Assembly: GCF_016786215.1 (NCBI RefSeq)
Contig: NZ_JADOBG010000002.1
Location: 361,397-425,396, forward strand
Source: Legionella bononiensis
GTDB lineage: Bacteria; Pseudomonadota; Gammaproteobacteria; Legionellales; Legionellaceae
Reading direction: 5' to 3'
DNA length: 64,000 bases
In this document: positions 9,654 through 19,270 of the stretch, one piece after another
How the letters are laid out: every line of letters begins with the position of its first letter
Position numbering within the stretch: the first letter of the stretch is position 1
Made by a program: the position numbers and the translations under genes
The notes under the pieces: generated by a model
The model's database searches: none
What the model was told of the DNA's origin: nothing
Seen by the model: only the letters and a program-made list of their open reading frames with translations

Positions 9654-12082
9654 AGCATTGACGCCAGTTTTAACAAATCTGCAAAAACTCCAGCTGCAGT
9701 CACATATTTACCTGCCCCTGGTCCTTGGATTATCAAAGGTTGTTTATTGTATCTTCGGCTTTGAATTAACAGAATATTATCTGTTCCTGTTGTATTTGCA
9801 AAGGGATGTGAAGCCGGATATGCATTTAATTGAATACTTATTTTCCCATGTTCAATTATGCCAACATAAGCAAGGGCCGCATTATTTTTTAACAGCCTTT
9901 TAATCTTGTTTTCAATTGTTTTTTGATGAAGTGCCAAATTCTTTAAAAAATCGGGTATTGATACGTTTTTTAAGGCATTGGGAACCATATCCAATAATTT
10001 TACATCCTCAAGGACTAAATCATAGCCCAACTCTCTAGCCAGACAGACAAATTTTCTGGCAACATCAAGACCATTTAAGTCCTCTCTTGGATCGGGTTCT
10101 GTATATCCCAATTCATAAGCCTGAATCACACTGTCCGCGAAAGAAAATCCTTTGGCACACTGATGAAATATATAGGATAAAGTTCCCGATACAATACCTT
10201 CGATGCGTTTAATATTGTCACCCGTCGCGATCAAATCCTGAATGGTTTTTAATATGGGTAACCCGGCACAGACTGTTGTTTCATATAAATAATGTCGATT
10301 ATTCGATTTAATTATGTCTTTTAACTGCTTGTAGTTCTGTAATTCCGAGGAATTTGCTTTTTTATTTGGGGTCACAATATGACAACCAAATTCAATGAAT
10401 CGAGTATATTGACTCGCTATCTCTGCTGATGAAGTACAATCAACGATTACCGCATGGGGAATCTCCGGACTGGCTATGTGAGTCACAAAGTCGATTATAT
10501 TTTTAGTTACCGAGTGTGACTTTAAATGCTCCTCCCAATCTTTTAAGTCTATGGATTGCTCATGAATTATCATATGTTGGGAATTCATTAAACCTCTGAC
10601 TTTCAAATCAACATTTATTTCTCTTTTTAATCGCACTCTGTTTTTTTTTATCTGGCTTAACAAGGCTGCTCCAACTCCGCCGGGGCCGATTAAACCAATC
10701 GATAAGGTTTTACTCGATAAATAGAAGCCGCCGTGTAACACACGCAGGGCTTTTTGGGTTTGTTCTGCTTTAATTACCGCTGAGATATTTCGTTCAGAAG
10801 ACCCCTGTGCAATCGCAAGAACATTGATATTGGCCTTAGCTAACATTTCAAAATATTTGGCTGCTACTCCAGGAGTACCAGACATCCGATCTCCTACAGC
10901 TGACACCACAGAACAATGCTCGATTAATTCAACGCTTTGCATTACTCCATGAGCTAATTCAAATATAAATTCATGTTGAATGAGTTTAACAGCGTGACTC
11001 CCATGTGCTCCATTCACAACAATACTGATTGAATGCTCAGAACTTGCCTGACTGATAAGGATTACTGAAATATTGCCTTTAGCCAAAGATTGAAATAAGC
11101 GCCCCGCTACGCCACACAACCCGGCTAACCCAGTACCCTCAATGTTAATAAGTGCCAAATCAGATATAGAACTCAATCCTTTAATAAGATATTCAGAACA
11201 CTCTGAAGAAGAACTGATTATCGTTCCAGGACTGTTTACTTTAAAAAAATTTTTAATATGAATAGGAATATTGGCTTCAATAGCGGGTTGAACTGATTGA
11301 GGATGAAGTACCGTTGCGCCAAAATAGGCTAATTCAGATGCTTCCTGATAGCTTAAATCAGGAATAGCAAATGCGGATTTTACCCATTTAGGATCCGCGG
11401 TAAAGATTCCATCAATATCCGTCCATTTATACAATCGTTCTGCCATCACCAGTTTGGCAATAATCGCCGCGCTAAAATCAGTACCATTGAAACCTAACAA
11501 AGCCCTCAACCCGTTATGGGTGCGAGCGACAAATCCTGGCATTACTACGATGGGTGCATCAGTTCCTTTCATCAGTCGATGCAGTCTTTTTTTAGTTTCT
11601 ACCCAATCAATGCTAATAAGCCCTTCATGAAAATCAACCGTTATAATTTGTCCTAAATCAATCCATGGCGCAGCCAATTTAGCGGCAATTATTTTGCTTG
11701 ACCAGTATTCGCCATAGCCCAATAACCAGTTTTTTTGTTCTTCTGAATAAGCCCCTAAAAGAGATACACTATGCAGTAAGGACGCAATATCTTCTTTGTC
11801 TTTTAACAATAAATTCTGAATCGTCACGTCATCGGTTATTTTTTTGTTTAGTGACTGATGAAAGGTGATCAATTGGAGCAATTTGGTCAGATAATTTTTG
11901 CCAGTAGCAGCTAATCGAAGACACTCTAATAAAGCATCCGTAGTACCTTTAGATGCCGAAACCACTAGGATGCAGGGCGTAGAAGTGGTTATTTGGTCAA
12001 CCTTTAGATAATCCTCTGCTGAACGCAAGCAACTTCCACCAAGCTTATTTACAACAGTCATAATAACACTCTTGGTTCTCAT
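9650..12082 (-). CDS. thrA: Bifunctional aspartokinase / homoserine dehydrogenase
   Basis: The 810-residue protein catalyses the first and third steps of threonine synthesis. An aspartokinase domain fills about 1-290; its usual KFGGTS start reads KLGGSC. Regulatory ACT-type sequences (VILISQASSEHSISIVV, VLAIAQGSSERNISAVI) cover about 310-450. The homoserine dehydrogenase half begins with the NAD(P) motif GLIGPGGVGAA near residue 462 and carries EPDPREDLNGLDVARK. ATG 12082 and ATG 12061 are both possible starts; neither has a strong ribosome site, and an AAGAG favours 12061 slightly. I see no threonine-rich attenuator leader upstream. Threonine feedback through the ACT region is expected from the family. 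Confidence 0.96.
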   Translation of the reverse strand: MRTKSVIMTVVNKLGGSCLRSAEDYLKVDQITTSTPCILVVSASKGTTDALLECLRLAATGKNYLTKLLQLITFHQSLNKKITDDVTIQNLLLKDKEDIASLLHSVSLLGAYSEEQKNWLLGYGEYWSSKIIAAKLAAPWIDLGQIITVDFHEGLISIDWVETKKRLHRLMKGTDAPIVVMPGFVARTHNGLRALLGFNGTDFSAAIIAKLVMAERLYKWTDIDGIFTADPKWVKSAFAIPDLSYQEASELAYFGATVLHPQSVQPAIEANIPIHIKNFFKVNSPGTIISSSSECSEYLIKGLSSISDLALINIEGTGLAGLCGVAGRLFQSLAKGNISVILISQASSEHSISIVVNGAHGSHAVKLIQHEFIFELAHGVMQSVELIEHCSVVSAVGDRMSGTPGVAAKYFEMLAKANINVLAIAQGSSERNISAVIKAEQTQKALRVLHGGFYLSSKTLSIGLIGPGGVGAALLSQIKKNRVRLKREINVDLKVRGLMNSQHMIIHEQSIDLKDWEEHLKSHSVTKNIIDFVTHIASPEIPHAVIVDCTSSAEIASQYTRFIEFGCHIVTPNKKANSSELQNYKQLKDIIKSNNRHYLYETTVCAGLPILKTIQDLIATGDNIKRIEGIVSGTLSYIFHQCAKGFSFADSVIQAYELGYTEPDPREDLNGLDVARKFVCLARELGYDLVLEDVKLLDMVPNALKNVSIPDFLKNLALHQKTIENKIKRLLKNNAALAYVGIIEHGKISIQLNAYPASHPFANTTGTDNILLIQSRRYNKQPLIIQGPGAGKYVTAAGVFADLLKLASML

Positions 12083-12238
12083 TCTGTTTCTTAAAGTTTA
12101 GCTTAGTTATTTAATTAAATAGTTCCTAATTCATAGGGTAGTGTATTGAACATTGATCAGCGTGGCGCGATTTCAGGTTATGGTGTGAGAAAACTAGAGA
12201 TCTCCCATGAGCCTTAAGTTGTTTTAGACGCAATGGTT

Positions 12239-12330
12239 CGTTCAAAATGCATCGAGATCCCATTACAATGTCCTTCTCCCAGAGGGAGAAGGACATTGTA
12301 GCAAGATCTCAATACATTTTGAGATGAACT
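12239..12330. repeat. Palindromic repeat with a perfect 17-bp hairpin
   Basis: Bases 12264-12280 pair perfectly with 12284-12300 around a 3-base loop AGA. The core CTTCTCCC/GGGAGAAG is shared with the termini of the two DUF559 elements at 28.2 and 41.1-41.5 kb. Outer arms (ATCGAGATC and GATCTCAAT) are also partly inverted, as in those elements. It looks like a minimal, gene-free relative. It lies between thrA and the YceI gene, both on the minus strand, and may also act as a terminator for upstream transcription. The rest of 12083-12372 holds nothing I recognise. Confidence 0.85.
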
Positions 12331-12372
12331 ATTGAGCAATGAATTGGCAACGTCCCCAATACAAGCAATACT

Positions 12373-12948
12373 CTAATTTTTACGATTTGCAGTTATTTTG
12401 AATTTTACTGTCACTTCATCTTTGATTTGATCAGTACTGGCCCATTCACCTTGCCCCACACCAAATGTACTTCGCTTTATAGAGGTACTACCATTCACCA
12501 CAGCATGGTTTTTCGGTGATTCTTCCGCAGTGAATGTTAAAGTAACTGGAGATGATTTATCCCTAATTGTCAGGATACCATCCGCTTCATAGGTTTTCTC
12601 ACCAATCTTGTTGAATTTGGTCGCTTTAAACTCCGCTTTAGGGAACGCTTTCACATCAAACCAGTCAGGAGCAGTTAAGGTGGTAGTAATATCAGCATAT
12701 GAAGCAGTGATTGAAGTCATATCAATAACGATATGAATTGAGCTTGCCTTATAATTATCAGGATCAACGAAAATCTCGCCCGTAAACTTTTTAAATGAGC
12801 CTGTCACAGGAGCATTATTTTGTGTACCAGTAAAAGTCAGCTCACTTTCGGAGGGGATTATGTCCCATTGAGGTGGAGTTGCTGCCTTAATAGTAAACGA
12901 GAAACAAACAAACAATAGTCCTAAAAGCCTATATAAACCTGATTTCAT
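12373..12948 (-). CDS. YceI-like periplasmic protein (second copy)
   Basis: 191 residues with an N-terminal signal peptide (MKSGLYRLLGLLFVCFSFTIKA). The remainder is the YceI lipocalin-like beta-barrel, with family signatures near FTGTQNNAPVTGSF, ADITTTLTAPDWFDVKAFPKAEFKA and IKRSTFGVG. YceI proteins bind isoprenoid-type lipids such as polyprenyl quinones; the ligand here is unknown. Its ATG overlaps the stop of the cytochrome b561 gene as ATGA and has AAGGAGA upstream, so the pair is coupled. It is the last gene of a DUF2282-YceI-b561-YceI run. Confidence 0.9.
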   Translation of the reverse strand: MKSGLYRLLGLLFVCFSFTIKAATPPQWDIIPSESELTFTGTQNNAPVTGSFKKFTGEIFVDPDNYKASSIHIVIDMTSITASYADITTTLTAPDWFDVKAFPKAEFKATKFNKIGEKTYEADGILTIRDKSSPVTLTFTAEESPKNHAVVNGSTSIKRSTFGVGQGEWASTDQIKDEVTVKFKITANRKN

Positions 12949-13478
12949 GGCAACATTCTCCTTAATATATCATCCTTGTTTATAAAATGGTGTTTTAAAG
13001 CTGCGGCAGTATGCAGCATTATCGCACCGATAAGAGCATACCCTAACCATTCGTGTATCCATTCAAACAATACTCTATTGTGCTCGTCTGGTGCTACTAG
13101 ATTTGGCAAAGTAAACAGACCAAAAAATGATGCGGGTAATCCAGCTGAAGAAGTGATTAACCATCCGGTTATTGGCATGGCAAACATAAAACAATAAAAA
13201 GCCCAATGCATGCTTCGTGCAGCTATTTTTTCCAATAACGGTAATGCTAACTCAGGCATCTGATTGCTCAAACGCCATATAATTCTGATTATTGCCAGGA
13301 ACAGTACCAGAAATCCATATTCCTTATGCCATCCATAGAGCTTCAGCTTTTCCAGACTGATTGGAAGATTGACCATATACAAACCCAATATCAATAATCC
13401 AATAATAAGAAATGCGATAATCCAGTGTAATGAGATCGCAACTATTCCAAAACCTGAACTGGTGTTTTTAATGTGCAT
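12945..13478 (-). CDS. Cytochrome b561 (YceJ-like)
   Basis: A 177-residue inner-membrane protein with four predicted helices and the histidines expected for two b hemes: LHW near 18, WHKEYG near 50, MHWAFYC near 90, and IHEWLGY and LHTAAALKHH in the last third. Members move electrons between quinol and periplasmic acceptors. AAGGGA stands five bases before the ATG. It lies between two YceI genes, overlapping the downstream one by four bases, which suggests joint membrane electron transfer and quinone or lipid binding. Confidence 0.93.
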   Translation of the reverse strand: MHIKNTSSGFGIVAISLHWIIAFLIIGLLILGLYMVNLPISLEKLKLYGWHKEYGFLVLFLAIIRIIWRLSNQMPELALPLLEKIAARSMHWAFYCFMFAMPITGWLITSSAGLPASFFGLFTLPNLVAPDEHNRVLFEWIHEWLGYALIGAIMLHTAAALKHHFINKDDILRRMLP

Positions 13479-13487
13479 AACATTCCC

Positions 13488-14075
13488 TTATTTCTTATCC
13501 TGATACGCCTCAGCTCCTATTTGCAAGGTGACTTCATCACCCAGATCAGGCAGTAAGGTGTTTATACCAAAATCAGAACGTTTGATAGTCCCCGTTGCAG
13601 TAAACCCTACTGTATTTTTGTTATTAATCGGATTCACACCGACTTTATTAAGCGTCACATCAAGAGTTAGTGGTTTACTTACTCCATGTAAAGTCAATGT
13701 ACCCTCTACTTTTGCTGTTGTATCACTTAATACATCTACTTTATTACTTACAAAAGTTGCCTTGGGAAATTGCGCCACATCGAAGAATAACTTCCCTTTC
13801 AAATGTTTATCCAATTCAGGAATTCCCGTAACAACATCAGCCACGTTGACCGTCACATTAACCTTGCTTTGATCGGGATGCTCCTTATCAAGAACAAGTT
13901 CCCCACTAGCATACCATTTGCCGGCTTGAGTAGAAAAACCCAAATGTTTGATAGTCCATAATATATAGGTATGTTGATTATCTAAAGTAAAAGTCTCTGG
14001 AGCTGCATAAGCTACGTTAAAACAAGTCCACATAGATAGGATGGAAAGGATTAAAGACGACAGATATCTTTTCAT
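13488..14075 (-). CDS. YceI-like periplasmic protein (first copy)
   Basis: 195 residues with a signal peptide ending near AYA and the YceI motifs FTLDNQHTYILWTIKHLGFSTQ, FFDVAQFPKATFVS, LTLHGVSKPLTLDV and IKRSDFGI. It is clearly divergent from the copy at 12373, so this is not a recent tandem duplication. AAGGA precedes the ATG. It starts the YceI-b561-YceI group and is only 42 bases from the DUF2282 gene, so they may be co-transcribed. The lipid or quinone ligand is not known. Confidence 0.92.
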   Translation of the reverse strand: MKRYLSSLILSILSMWTCFNVAYAAPETFTLDNQHTYILWTIKHLGFSTQAGKWYASGELVLDKEHPDQSKVNVTVNVADVVTGIPELDKHLKGKLFFDVAQFPKATFVSNKVDVLSDTTAKVEGTLTLHGVSKPLTLDVTLNKVGVNPINNKNTVGFTATGTIKRSDFGINTLLPDLGDEVTLQIGAEAYQDKK

Positions 14076-14117
14076 TTGGATTTCCTTATATATTATTAAA
14101 ATAAAATTGAATGTGAT

Positions 14118-14387
14118 TTATTTTCCAGCTTCAAGAGAGCCGCCAACGATTTTTTCACATAATCCTTTTGGCATGAGTAAAAACGCGTCTTTTTGTTTGT
14201 CCTTCGTTGCTGACCCAGCACAGGATGCTGTAGCGGTCGCGCAATCATTCATACCGGTCTTGACGATTCCGTAGCATTTTTCAGTAGCTGGAGCCGCAGC
14301 TGTACTATCTGCCGAAGCATTATTTGCTGAGACCAGTACAAAAAATGCTGCCATGGCTGTATGAATAATTTTATCTAACTGTGTCAT
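14118..14387 (-). CDS. DUF2282 (BufA1-type) exported four-cysteine peptide
   Basis: A longer frame opens at 14435, but the ATG at 14387 has AGGAGG six bases before it and begins with a signal peptide ([26 protein letters not shown]). The mature part of about 60 residues holds the four conserved cysteines of DUF2282: EKCYGI, NDCATA, ASCAGS and GLCEKI. Some DUF2282 proteins (bufferins, BufA1) are modified by a DUF692-type MNIO enzyme and bind copper. No DUF692 or bufC-like partner is within this window. Downstream are YceI and cytochrome b561 genes in the same direction. Family call is good; modification is inferred only. Confidence 0.85.
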   Translation of the reverse strand: MTQLDKIIHTAMAAFFVLVSANNASADSTAAAPATEKCYGIVKTGMNDCATATASCAGSATKDKQKDAFLLMPKGLCEKIVGGSLEAGK

Positions 14388-14475
14388 CCCTAACCTCCTG
14401 ATTAAATTAATAATGCCTCTTTGTACCTGAATCAAAAAATCCTTACAACTTTATAAAGTTACTACGGTATTTAAG

Positions 14476-15357
14476 TTATAGAATAGCGCTTAAATAGTCA
14501 AAAGCTTTTCTGGCATATTCCAATGGCGGTGCTTTCACAGGATCCTGCTCTGCCTCAACTATCATCCATCCCTCATAGTGAATACTATTCAATGCTCTAA
14601 AAATTGGAGCGAAATCAATAGATCCATCTCCCGGAACCGTAAATACCCCTGCTCTGACAGCATCCATAAAAGTTAACTGTTCTACTTCAGTTTGTTTTAA
14701 TACTTCTGGACGTATGTCCTTAAGATGCACATAGCGAATTCTGTCTCCATATTTGGCGATTAAATTTAATGGATCTACCCCTGCGAATACAGCATGACCC
14801 GTATCCAGTAAAAGAGAAAGCAATTGAGGACTGGAATTCTGCATCAGGTAATCTATCTCATGTTCATTATAAACACCGGTTCCGGCATGATAATGATAGA
14901 CAATTTTCATATTAAAATCATAGGCTATTCGACCTATTGCATGAAGTCCATTAATTAAATGTCCCCACTGTTCCTGACTGAATTCTGGTTTATAAGGACT
15001 CATTATTGCTAATTGTGTTCCCTGTATTGCATGACCGCATTCACACACATTGATGTAAGACGCACCCATAGCGCGCATAAAACTCAAATGATCCAAAAAT
15101 CGAGATAAGGTACTTTGGTATTGATTAGGCTCGGTAAAAAAGGTACTGAACCATGCGCTCGATAACTGAAGTCCTTGCTCTGTTAAAGCATTTTTTAACA
15201 TTGTGACGTCTCGTGGGTATTTATTTCCCAATTCGGTACCAACATATCCAGCCAAAGACATTTCCCTGATACACTGCTCGAAGCTGATGTCTTTACCTAA
15301 ATTGGGGTCGTCGTCATTGCACCAGTTAATTGGAGCAATACCTAATTTAATATTCAT
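14476..15357 (-). CDS. iolE: Inosose dehydratase
   Basis: A 293-residue TIM-barrel (xylose-isomerase-like) enzyme that removes water from scyllo-inosose in myo-inositol breakdown. The opening IKLGIAPINWCNDDDPNLG and the segments YHYHAGTGVYNEHEID, LLLDTGHAVFAGVDP and VHLKDIRPE supply the metal-binding His, Glu and Asp residues of this fold. AAGGA lies seven bases upstream of the ATG. It is the last gene of the iol operon, 130 bases after iolD. The intergenic stretch holds no gene. Confidence 0.94.
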   Translation of the reverse strand: MNIKLGIAPINWCNDDDPNLGKDISFEQCIREMSLAGYVGTELGNKYPRDVTMLKNALTEQGLQLSSAWFSTFFTEPNQYQSTLSRFLDHLSFMRAMGASYINVCECGHAIQGTQLAIMSPYKPEFSQEQWGHLINGLHAIGRIAYDFNMKIVYHYHAGTGVYNEHEIDYLMQNSSPQLLSLLLDTGHAVFAGVDPLNLIAKYGDRIRYVHLKDIRPEVLKQTEVEQLTFMDAVRAGVFTVPGDGSIDFAPIFRALNSIHYEGWMIVEAEQDPVKAPPLEYARKAFDYLSAIL

Positions 15358-15487
15358 TCTAGATTCCTTAACAATAGAGATCTGAGCTCACAAATTCAGT
15401 TTATCAACCCATAATATAACGTTCACCTGACATGAGTGACCCATACAGATCATTCCAGGTTGAACCACCCATTTCCGTGCATTAATT

Positions 15488-17359
15488 TCAATAGAACCTA
15501 ACACGATCGATCTGCTCATTCATTTGATGATGAGCTTTAGTCACAGCATCGGAACTGGATACTTCCGCAACTCCAACTCGCCACCAGGTTTGATAACCCT
15601 GACTCATAGTCTTTGGTAATACCGGTAAAACAATAACGGTAGCGACCGGTTCTTCTTTTGCTTTTTTTAAAGACTCTCCCAGCTGCTGATAGGTATCTGC
15701 AAAATACGTTTTAGCGCCTAATCCGGCAGCATATTGACAAAAATCGATAGGTAAATACTGACCTGTTAAACTGTTAGTTTCTGAGTTTCTGTAACGAAAT
15801 TCATTACCAAATCCATTACTGCCATTACCTTCCTGTAAATTTCTGATGCACTGAAACCCATGATTATCAAAAATAATAATCGTAATTTTCTTTTGCTCCT
15901 GAATACAGGTTAATAATTCAGAATGCATCATAATAAAACTGCCATCACCTACTAATACATAAACCTCACCAGGTGAATTTTCTTTAGCTAATGAAACGCC
16001 TAAACCTGCCGCAACTTCGTAACCCATACACGAATAAGCATATTCCAAATGATAGTCTTTAGGTTTCCTTGATTTCCAGATTCGATGCAAATCACCTGGT
16101 AAACTTCCAGCTGCACCTATAATGACATCGTCTTCCGTGACAAAACGGTTCAATTCAGCCAACACAGCAGTTTGATGTAAGCCTTTGCTGCCCGAATCAG
16201 GTGGCGTACACAGACGTTTCAGCTCTTGCTCCCATTCTGACTTGTACTGTTGAATTATTCGTTGATATTCTGAAGGAGTTTGATAATTGCCCATGGAGAT
16301 GTCTAACTGTTCCAATCCGGTTCTGGCATCCCCTTTTAACATTAATGCATTCATTTTCATCGCATCAAGTCGTGATACATTTAAATGAAGCAATCGGCAC
16401 TGAGTATTTTTAAATCCCCATTTTGACGCGGTAGTAAAATCCTGTAAGCGGGAACCAACTACCAAAATAACATCAGCCTGCGCAGCCAATAAATTTGCAA
16501 CTTCAGATCCGGTTACTCCGATACCCCCTACGTTCATGGGATGCTCACTTGATAAACTGCTTTTACCTGCCTGCGTTTCAGCAACAGGAATGGCATGGCG
16601 CAGGGCAAATTCAGATAGAGTCTGTGTAGCCAGAGAATAATGTACTCCACCACCTGAGATAATCAGCGGTCTTTTAGAGTTCAATAGGAGTTGGGTCGCC
16701 TCAACAAGTGCTCGCTCACTTAAGCTCTCTCGTTCAATATGCCAAAGTCGCTTTTCAAAGAAAGAACTATCATATTCATAGGATTCAGCCTGCACATCCT
16801 GAGGTAGACATAAGGTTACGGCCCCCGTTTCTATTGAATCAGTTAACACCCTCATTGCGTTCATGCACGCAGTGATTAATTGCTCAGGTCGTGTAATCCT
16901 GTCCCAGTATTTACTCACTGGTTTAAAGCAGTCATTCACTGAAACGGTGTAATCATGAGGAACTTCCAATTGCTGTAATACCGGATCAGGCTGTCTGCAA
17001 CTGAACACATCTCCAGGTAATAATAATAAAGGAATTCTATTGGTTGTCGCTGTGGCAGCAGCCGTAATCATATTGGTAGCGCCAGGACCTATAGAAGAAG
17101 TGCAGGCTATGATACCCAACCGATTTTTTTGTTTGGCATAAGCAGTTGCAACATGGGCCATTCCCTGTTCATTATGACCTTGATAATAAGTAATTCCATA
17201 ATTACCGTATTCCAGCGCTTCACCTAGTCCTGTTACATTGCCATGACCAAAAATACCAAACATTCCATTAACGAACTGAAACTCATTTCCATCAAGAACC
17301 ACATATTGATTCGCTAAAAACTTCAATAAAGCTTGAGCCATAGTTAATCTGACTTTCAT
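15488..17359 (-). CDS. iolD: 3D-(3,5/4)-trihydroxycyclohexane-1,2-dione hydrolase
   Basis: A thiamine-diphosphate enzyme of 623 residues that hydrolyses the ring opened in inositol catabolism. The three ThDP-family domains are visible: N-terminal PYR part with GHGNVTGLGEAL and YQGHNEQGMAHVATAYA, a central part with GGGVHYSLATQTLSEFA, and a C-terminal PP part with GDGSFIMMHSELLT followed by DNHGFQCI for cofactor and Mg binding. AGGAG stands eight bases before the ATG. It lies 18 bases downstream of iolCB in the same operon. Length and motifs are standard. Confidence 0.96.
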   Translation of the reverse strand: MKVRLTMAQALLKFLANQYVVLDGNEFQFVNGMFGIFGHGNVTGLGEALEYGNYGITYYQGHNEQGMAHVATAYAKQKNRLGIIACTSSIGPGATNMITAAATATTNRIPLLLLPGDVFSCRQPDPVLQQLEVPHDYTVSVNDCFKPVSKYWDRITRPEQLITACMNAMRVLTDSIETGAVTLCLPQDVQAESYEYDSSFFEKRLWHIERESLSERALVEATQLLLNSKRPLIISGGGVHYSLATQTLSEFALRHAIPVAETQAGKSSLSSEHPMNVGGIGVTGSEVANLLAAQADVILVVGSRLQDFTTASKWGFKNTQCRLLHLNVSRLDAMKMNALMLKGDARTGLEQLDISMGNYQTPSEYQRIIQQYKSEWEQELKRLCTPPDSGSKGLHQTAVLAELNRFVTEDDVIIGAAGSLPGDLHRIWKSRKPKDYHLEYAYSCMGYEVAAGLGVSLAKENSPGEVYVLVGDGSFIMMHSELLTCIQEQKKITIIIFDNHGFQCIRNLQEGNGSNGFGNEFRYRNSETNSLTGQYLPIDFCQYAAGLGAKTYFADTYQQLGESLKKAKEEPVATVIVLPVLPKTMSQGYQTWWRVGVAEVSSSDAVTKAHHQMNEQIDRVRFY

Positions 17360-17377
17360 TATCTGAACTCCTGAATC

Positions 17378-19261
17378 TTATTTATTGTTCCATACTCTTT
17401 GATTGGCTCTGTTTGTCCTGGTCCATTCATGTTCCTTTCTAAAAGTAGGTATACCATAAGGATTATCTTTTAAATGGCGGATGAACCACAGGGTATATAA
17501 AGCGTAACCTGGAGCAGTACAATGAGCGTGCTCCTGACCATTTGCGATTTGATATGTATCATAGTGCTCAATTCGCAATACCTCTTTCCCATTTTCCCCA
17601 AAAGCATATCCTTGTGGTTCAGAAAATCGGTAATGATATATTTCTGGCTGATCATGATAATGAGAAGGATAACTCGACCATCGCCCTTGAAATGTAATAA
17701 TTTCTCCAACAACAAGATTTGAATCAGGTCTGTTCCGTTTATCAAATACGGTCCTGACAATGCGATACGAGGTATCATCCAGAATATCTTTTCCTCTATC
17801 ATCCAGTTCCAATAGATTGGTCTCATTAAAAAGTACTGGTGTAAAATATTGATTATTGATTGTTTCAATCAGTAACACTTCACAATCACTTAGCGCGACA
17901 ACAGAAGCAATTTCACCTGTTGCGCAATGCAGGACCATAGGTGCCTGTGAAAAACAGTCAGATCGTTCTGCTTCGATACTTTGATTATCAAACTGAAATA
18001 GTACTCTGCCTGTAAGCAATAAGGCGGCAAATTCATAGTGACTATTAAAATGAAACTGTTGCCCCATAGTGAGTTTGACTGAACTAAAATTCATTCCAGT
18101 ATTGTGTTGGGACTGATCCATGCTCACTATAGAATTTCGGCCATTGATAAAACCAAGCGGTTTTTTTATCAGGCAAGAGGACGGTTCCACCGGGTTATGC
18201 TGTTCATGCAGTTGCAATAAATAACTGCTTTTCCAAACGAAAGGATCCTTGTCGTATTCCTTAATGAAGTAGTCTAACTCTTCTTTAAAAGGTATGGCAG
18301 GAGCACATCCATGTCGAGTAACAACCAATGCACCACAGGCGTTACCAAAAGTAGTTGCCTCTTCCCAGGATTTCCCTTGCAATAGTCCTGACAATAAGCC
18401 GGACATAAATCCATCGCCAGCACCGAGTACATTGAGTACCTCTACCGGAAATGATCGCGATTTTAAAACCTTGGAATCTCTGCCAAAATCCACGGAGGCA
18501 CCCTGTTCACCCAGTTTAATTACGACAGGTGCCTGAGTAAATGTTCTGATGTGACTCAGTGAAGCAGTAAGATCATCGTGTCCTCCTGCGATGCAAATTT
18601 CCTCTTCAGTTCCAACAATCAAATCGCAATGAGTCAGTATCTCCTGATAGGTTTTACTTACCTCAAGACTATGACAATAGCGTGTCTCGCCATTCCCTAA
18701 AGCGGTTAAACCCCACAGAACCGGTCGATAATCCAGGTCCAGGATCACTAAGGTTTCAGCATTTCTCGCGAGATTGATAACCTGTTTTGTGGTTTTTCGC
18801 ATAGAGACCGTAGATAATCCTGTTCCAGTAATTAAAATCGCTTTGGATTTCTCCAAATCTGATTTGGAAATGTGGTGTGGCATCAACTGCATATCGGCGC
18901 ACTGAGTACGGTAAAATATCAGCGGGAAATCATTCGGTGGTTTAACACCCAAAAGAACCAGTCCCGTTAAATGCTGTGCGGTTTCATACAGCAGGTCGAT
19001 ATTCACTCCCTCCTTGCTTAACTCCTGTTTTAAAAAAGCACCCATTTCATCCTGGCCAACACAAGAAAACATCATGGTGTTTAACCCCAGTCGCGAAGTT
19101 CCTACCGCAATATTCCCTGCACAACCACCTAAATACTTTTTAAAACTGCTGGCATCTTTTAATGAACTACCAATTTGTTCAGAATAAAGATCAACCGCAA
19201 CGCGCCCCATGCAGATTAGGTCTACAGGTCGTTTTGAGTCATAGTAAAAATTCTTATACAT
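17378..19261 (-). CDS. iolCB: IolC-IolB fusion: DKG kinase plus deoxyglucuronate isomerase
   Basis: The 627-residue protein joins two inositol enzymes. Residues 1 to about 335 are a PfkB sugar kinase (CMGRVAVDLY, YLGGCAGNIAVG, and the catalytic NVLGAGDGFMSGLLSG), matching 5-dehydro-2-deoxygluconokinase IolC. Residues about 360-627 are an IolB cupin with YPSHYHDQPEIYHYRF and QEHAHCTAPGYALYTLW, which converts 5-deoxyglucuronate to the kinase substrate. The fusion therefore places consecutive steps in one chain. GAGGA precedes the ATG. It is flanked closely by iolG upstream and iolD downstream. A fused iolCB is known in L. pneumophila. Confidence 0.95.
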   Translation of the reverse strand: MYKNFYYDSKRPVDLICMGRVAVDLYSEQIGSSLKDASSFKKYLGGCAGNIAVGTSRLGLNTMMFSCVGQDEMGAFLKQELSKEGVNIDLLYETAQHLTGLVLLGVKPPNDFPLIFYRTQCADMQLMPHHISKSDLEKSKAILITGTGLSTVSMRKTTKQVINLARNAETLVILDLDYRPVLWGLTALGNGETRYCHSLEVSKTYQEILTHCDLIVGTEEEICIAGGHDDLTASLSHIRTFTQAPVVIKLGEQGASVDFGRDSKVLKSRSFPVEVLNVLGAGDGFMSGLLSGLLQGKSWEEATTFGNACGALVVTRHGCAPAIPFKEELDYFIKEYDKDPFVWKSSYLLQLHEQHNPVEPSSCLIKKPLGFINGRNSIVSMDQSQHNTGMNFSSVKLTMGQQFHFNSHYEFAALLLTGRVLFQFDNQSIEAERSDCFSQAPMVLHCATGEIASVVALSDCEVLLIETINNQYFTPVLFNETNLLELDDRGKDILDDTSYRIVRTVFDKRNRPDSNLVVGEIITFQGRWSSYPSHYHDQPEIYHYRFSEPQGYAFGENGKEVLRIEHYDTYQIANGQEHAHCTAPGYALYTLWFIRHLKDNPYGIPTFRKEHEWTRTNRANQRVWNNK

Positions 19262-19270
19262 CTTTTTTCC

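Noticed and set aside
12083..12238. Threonine attenuator leader before thrA
   Set aside because: No short frame rich in Thr or Ile codons with a following terminator pair was found.
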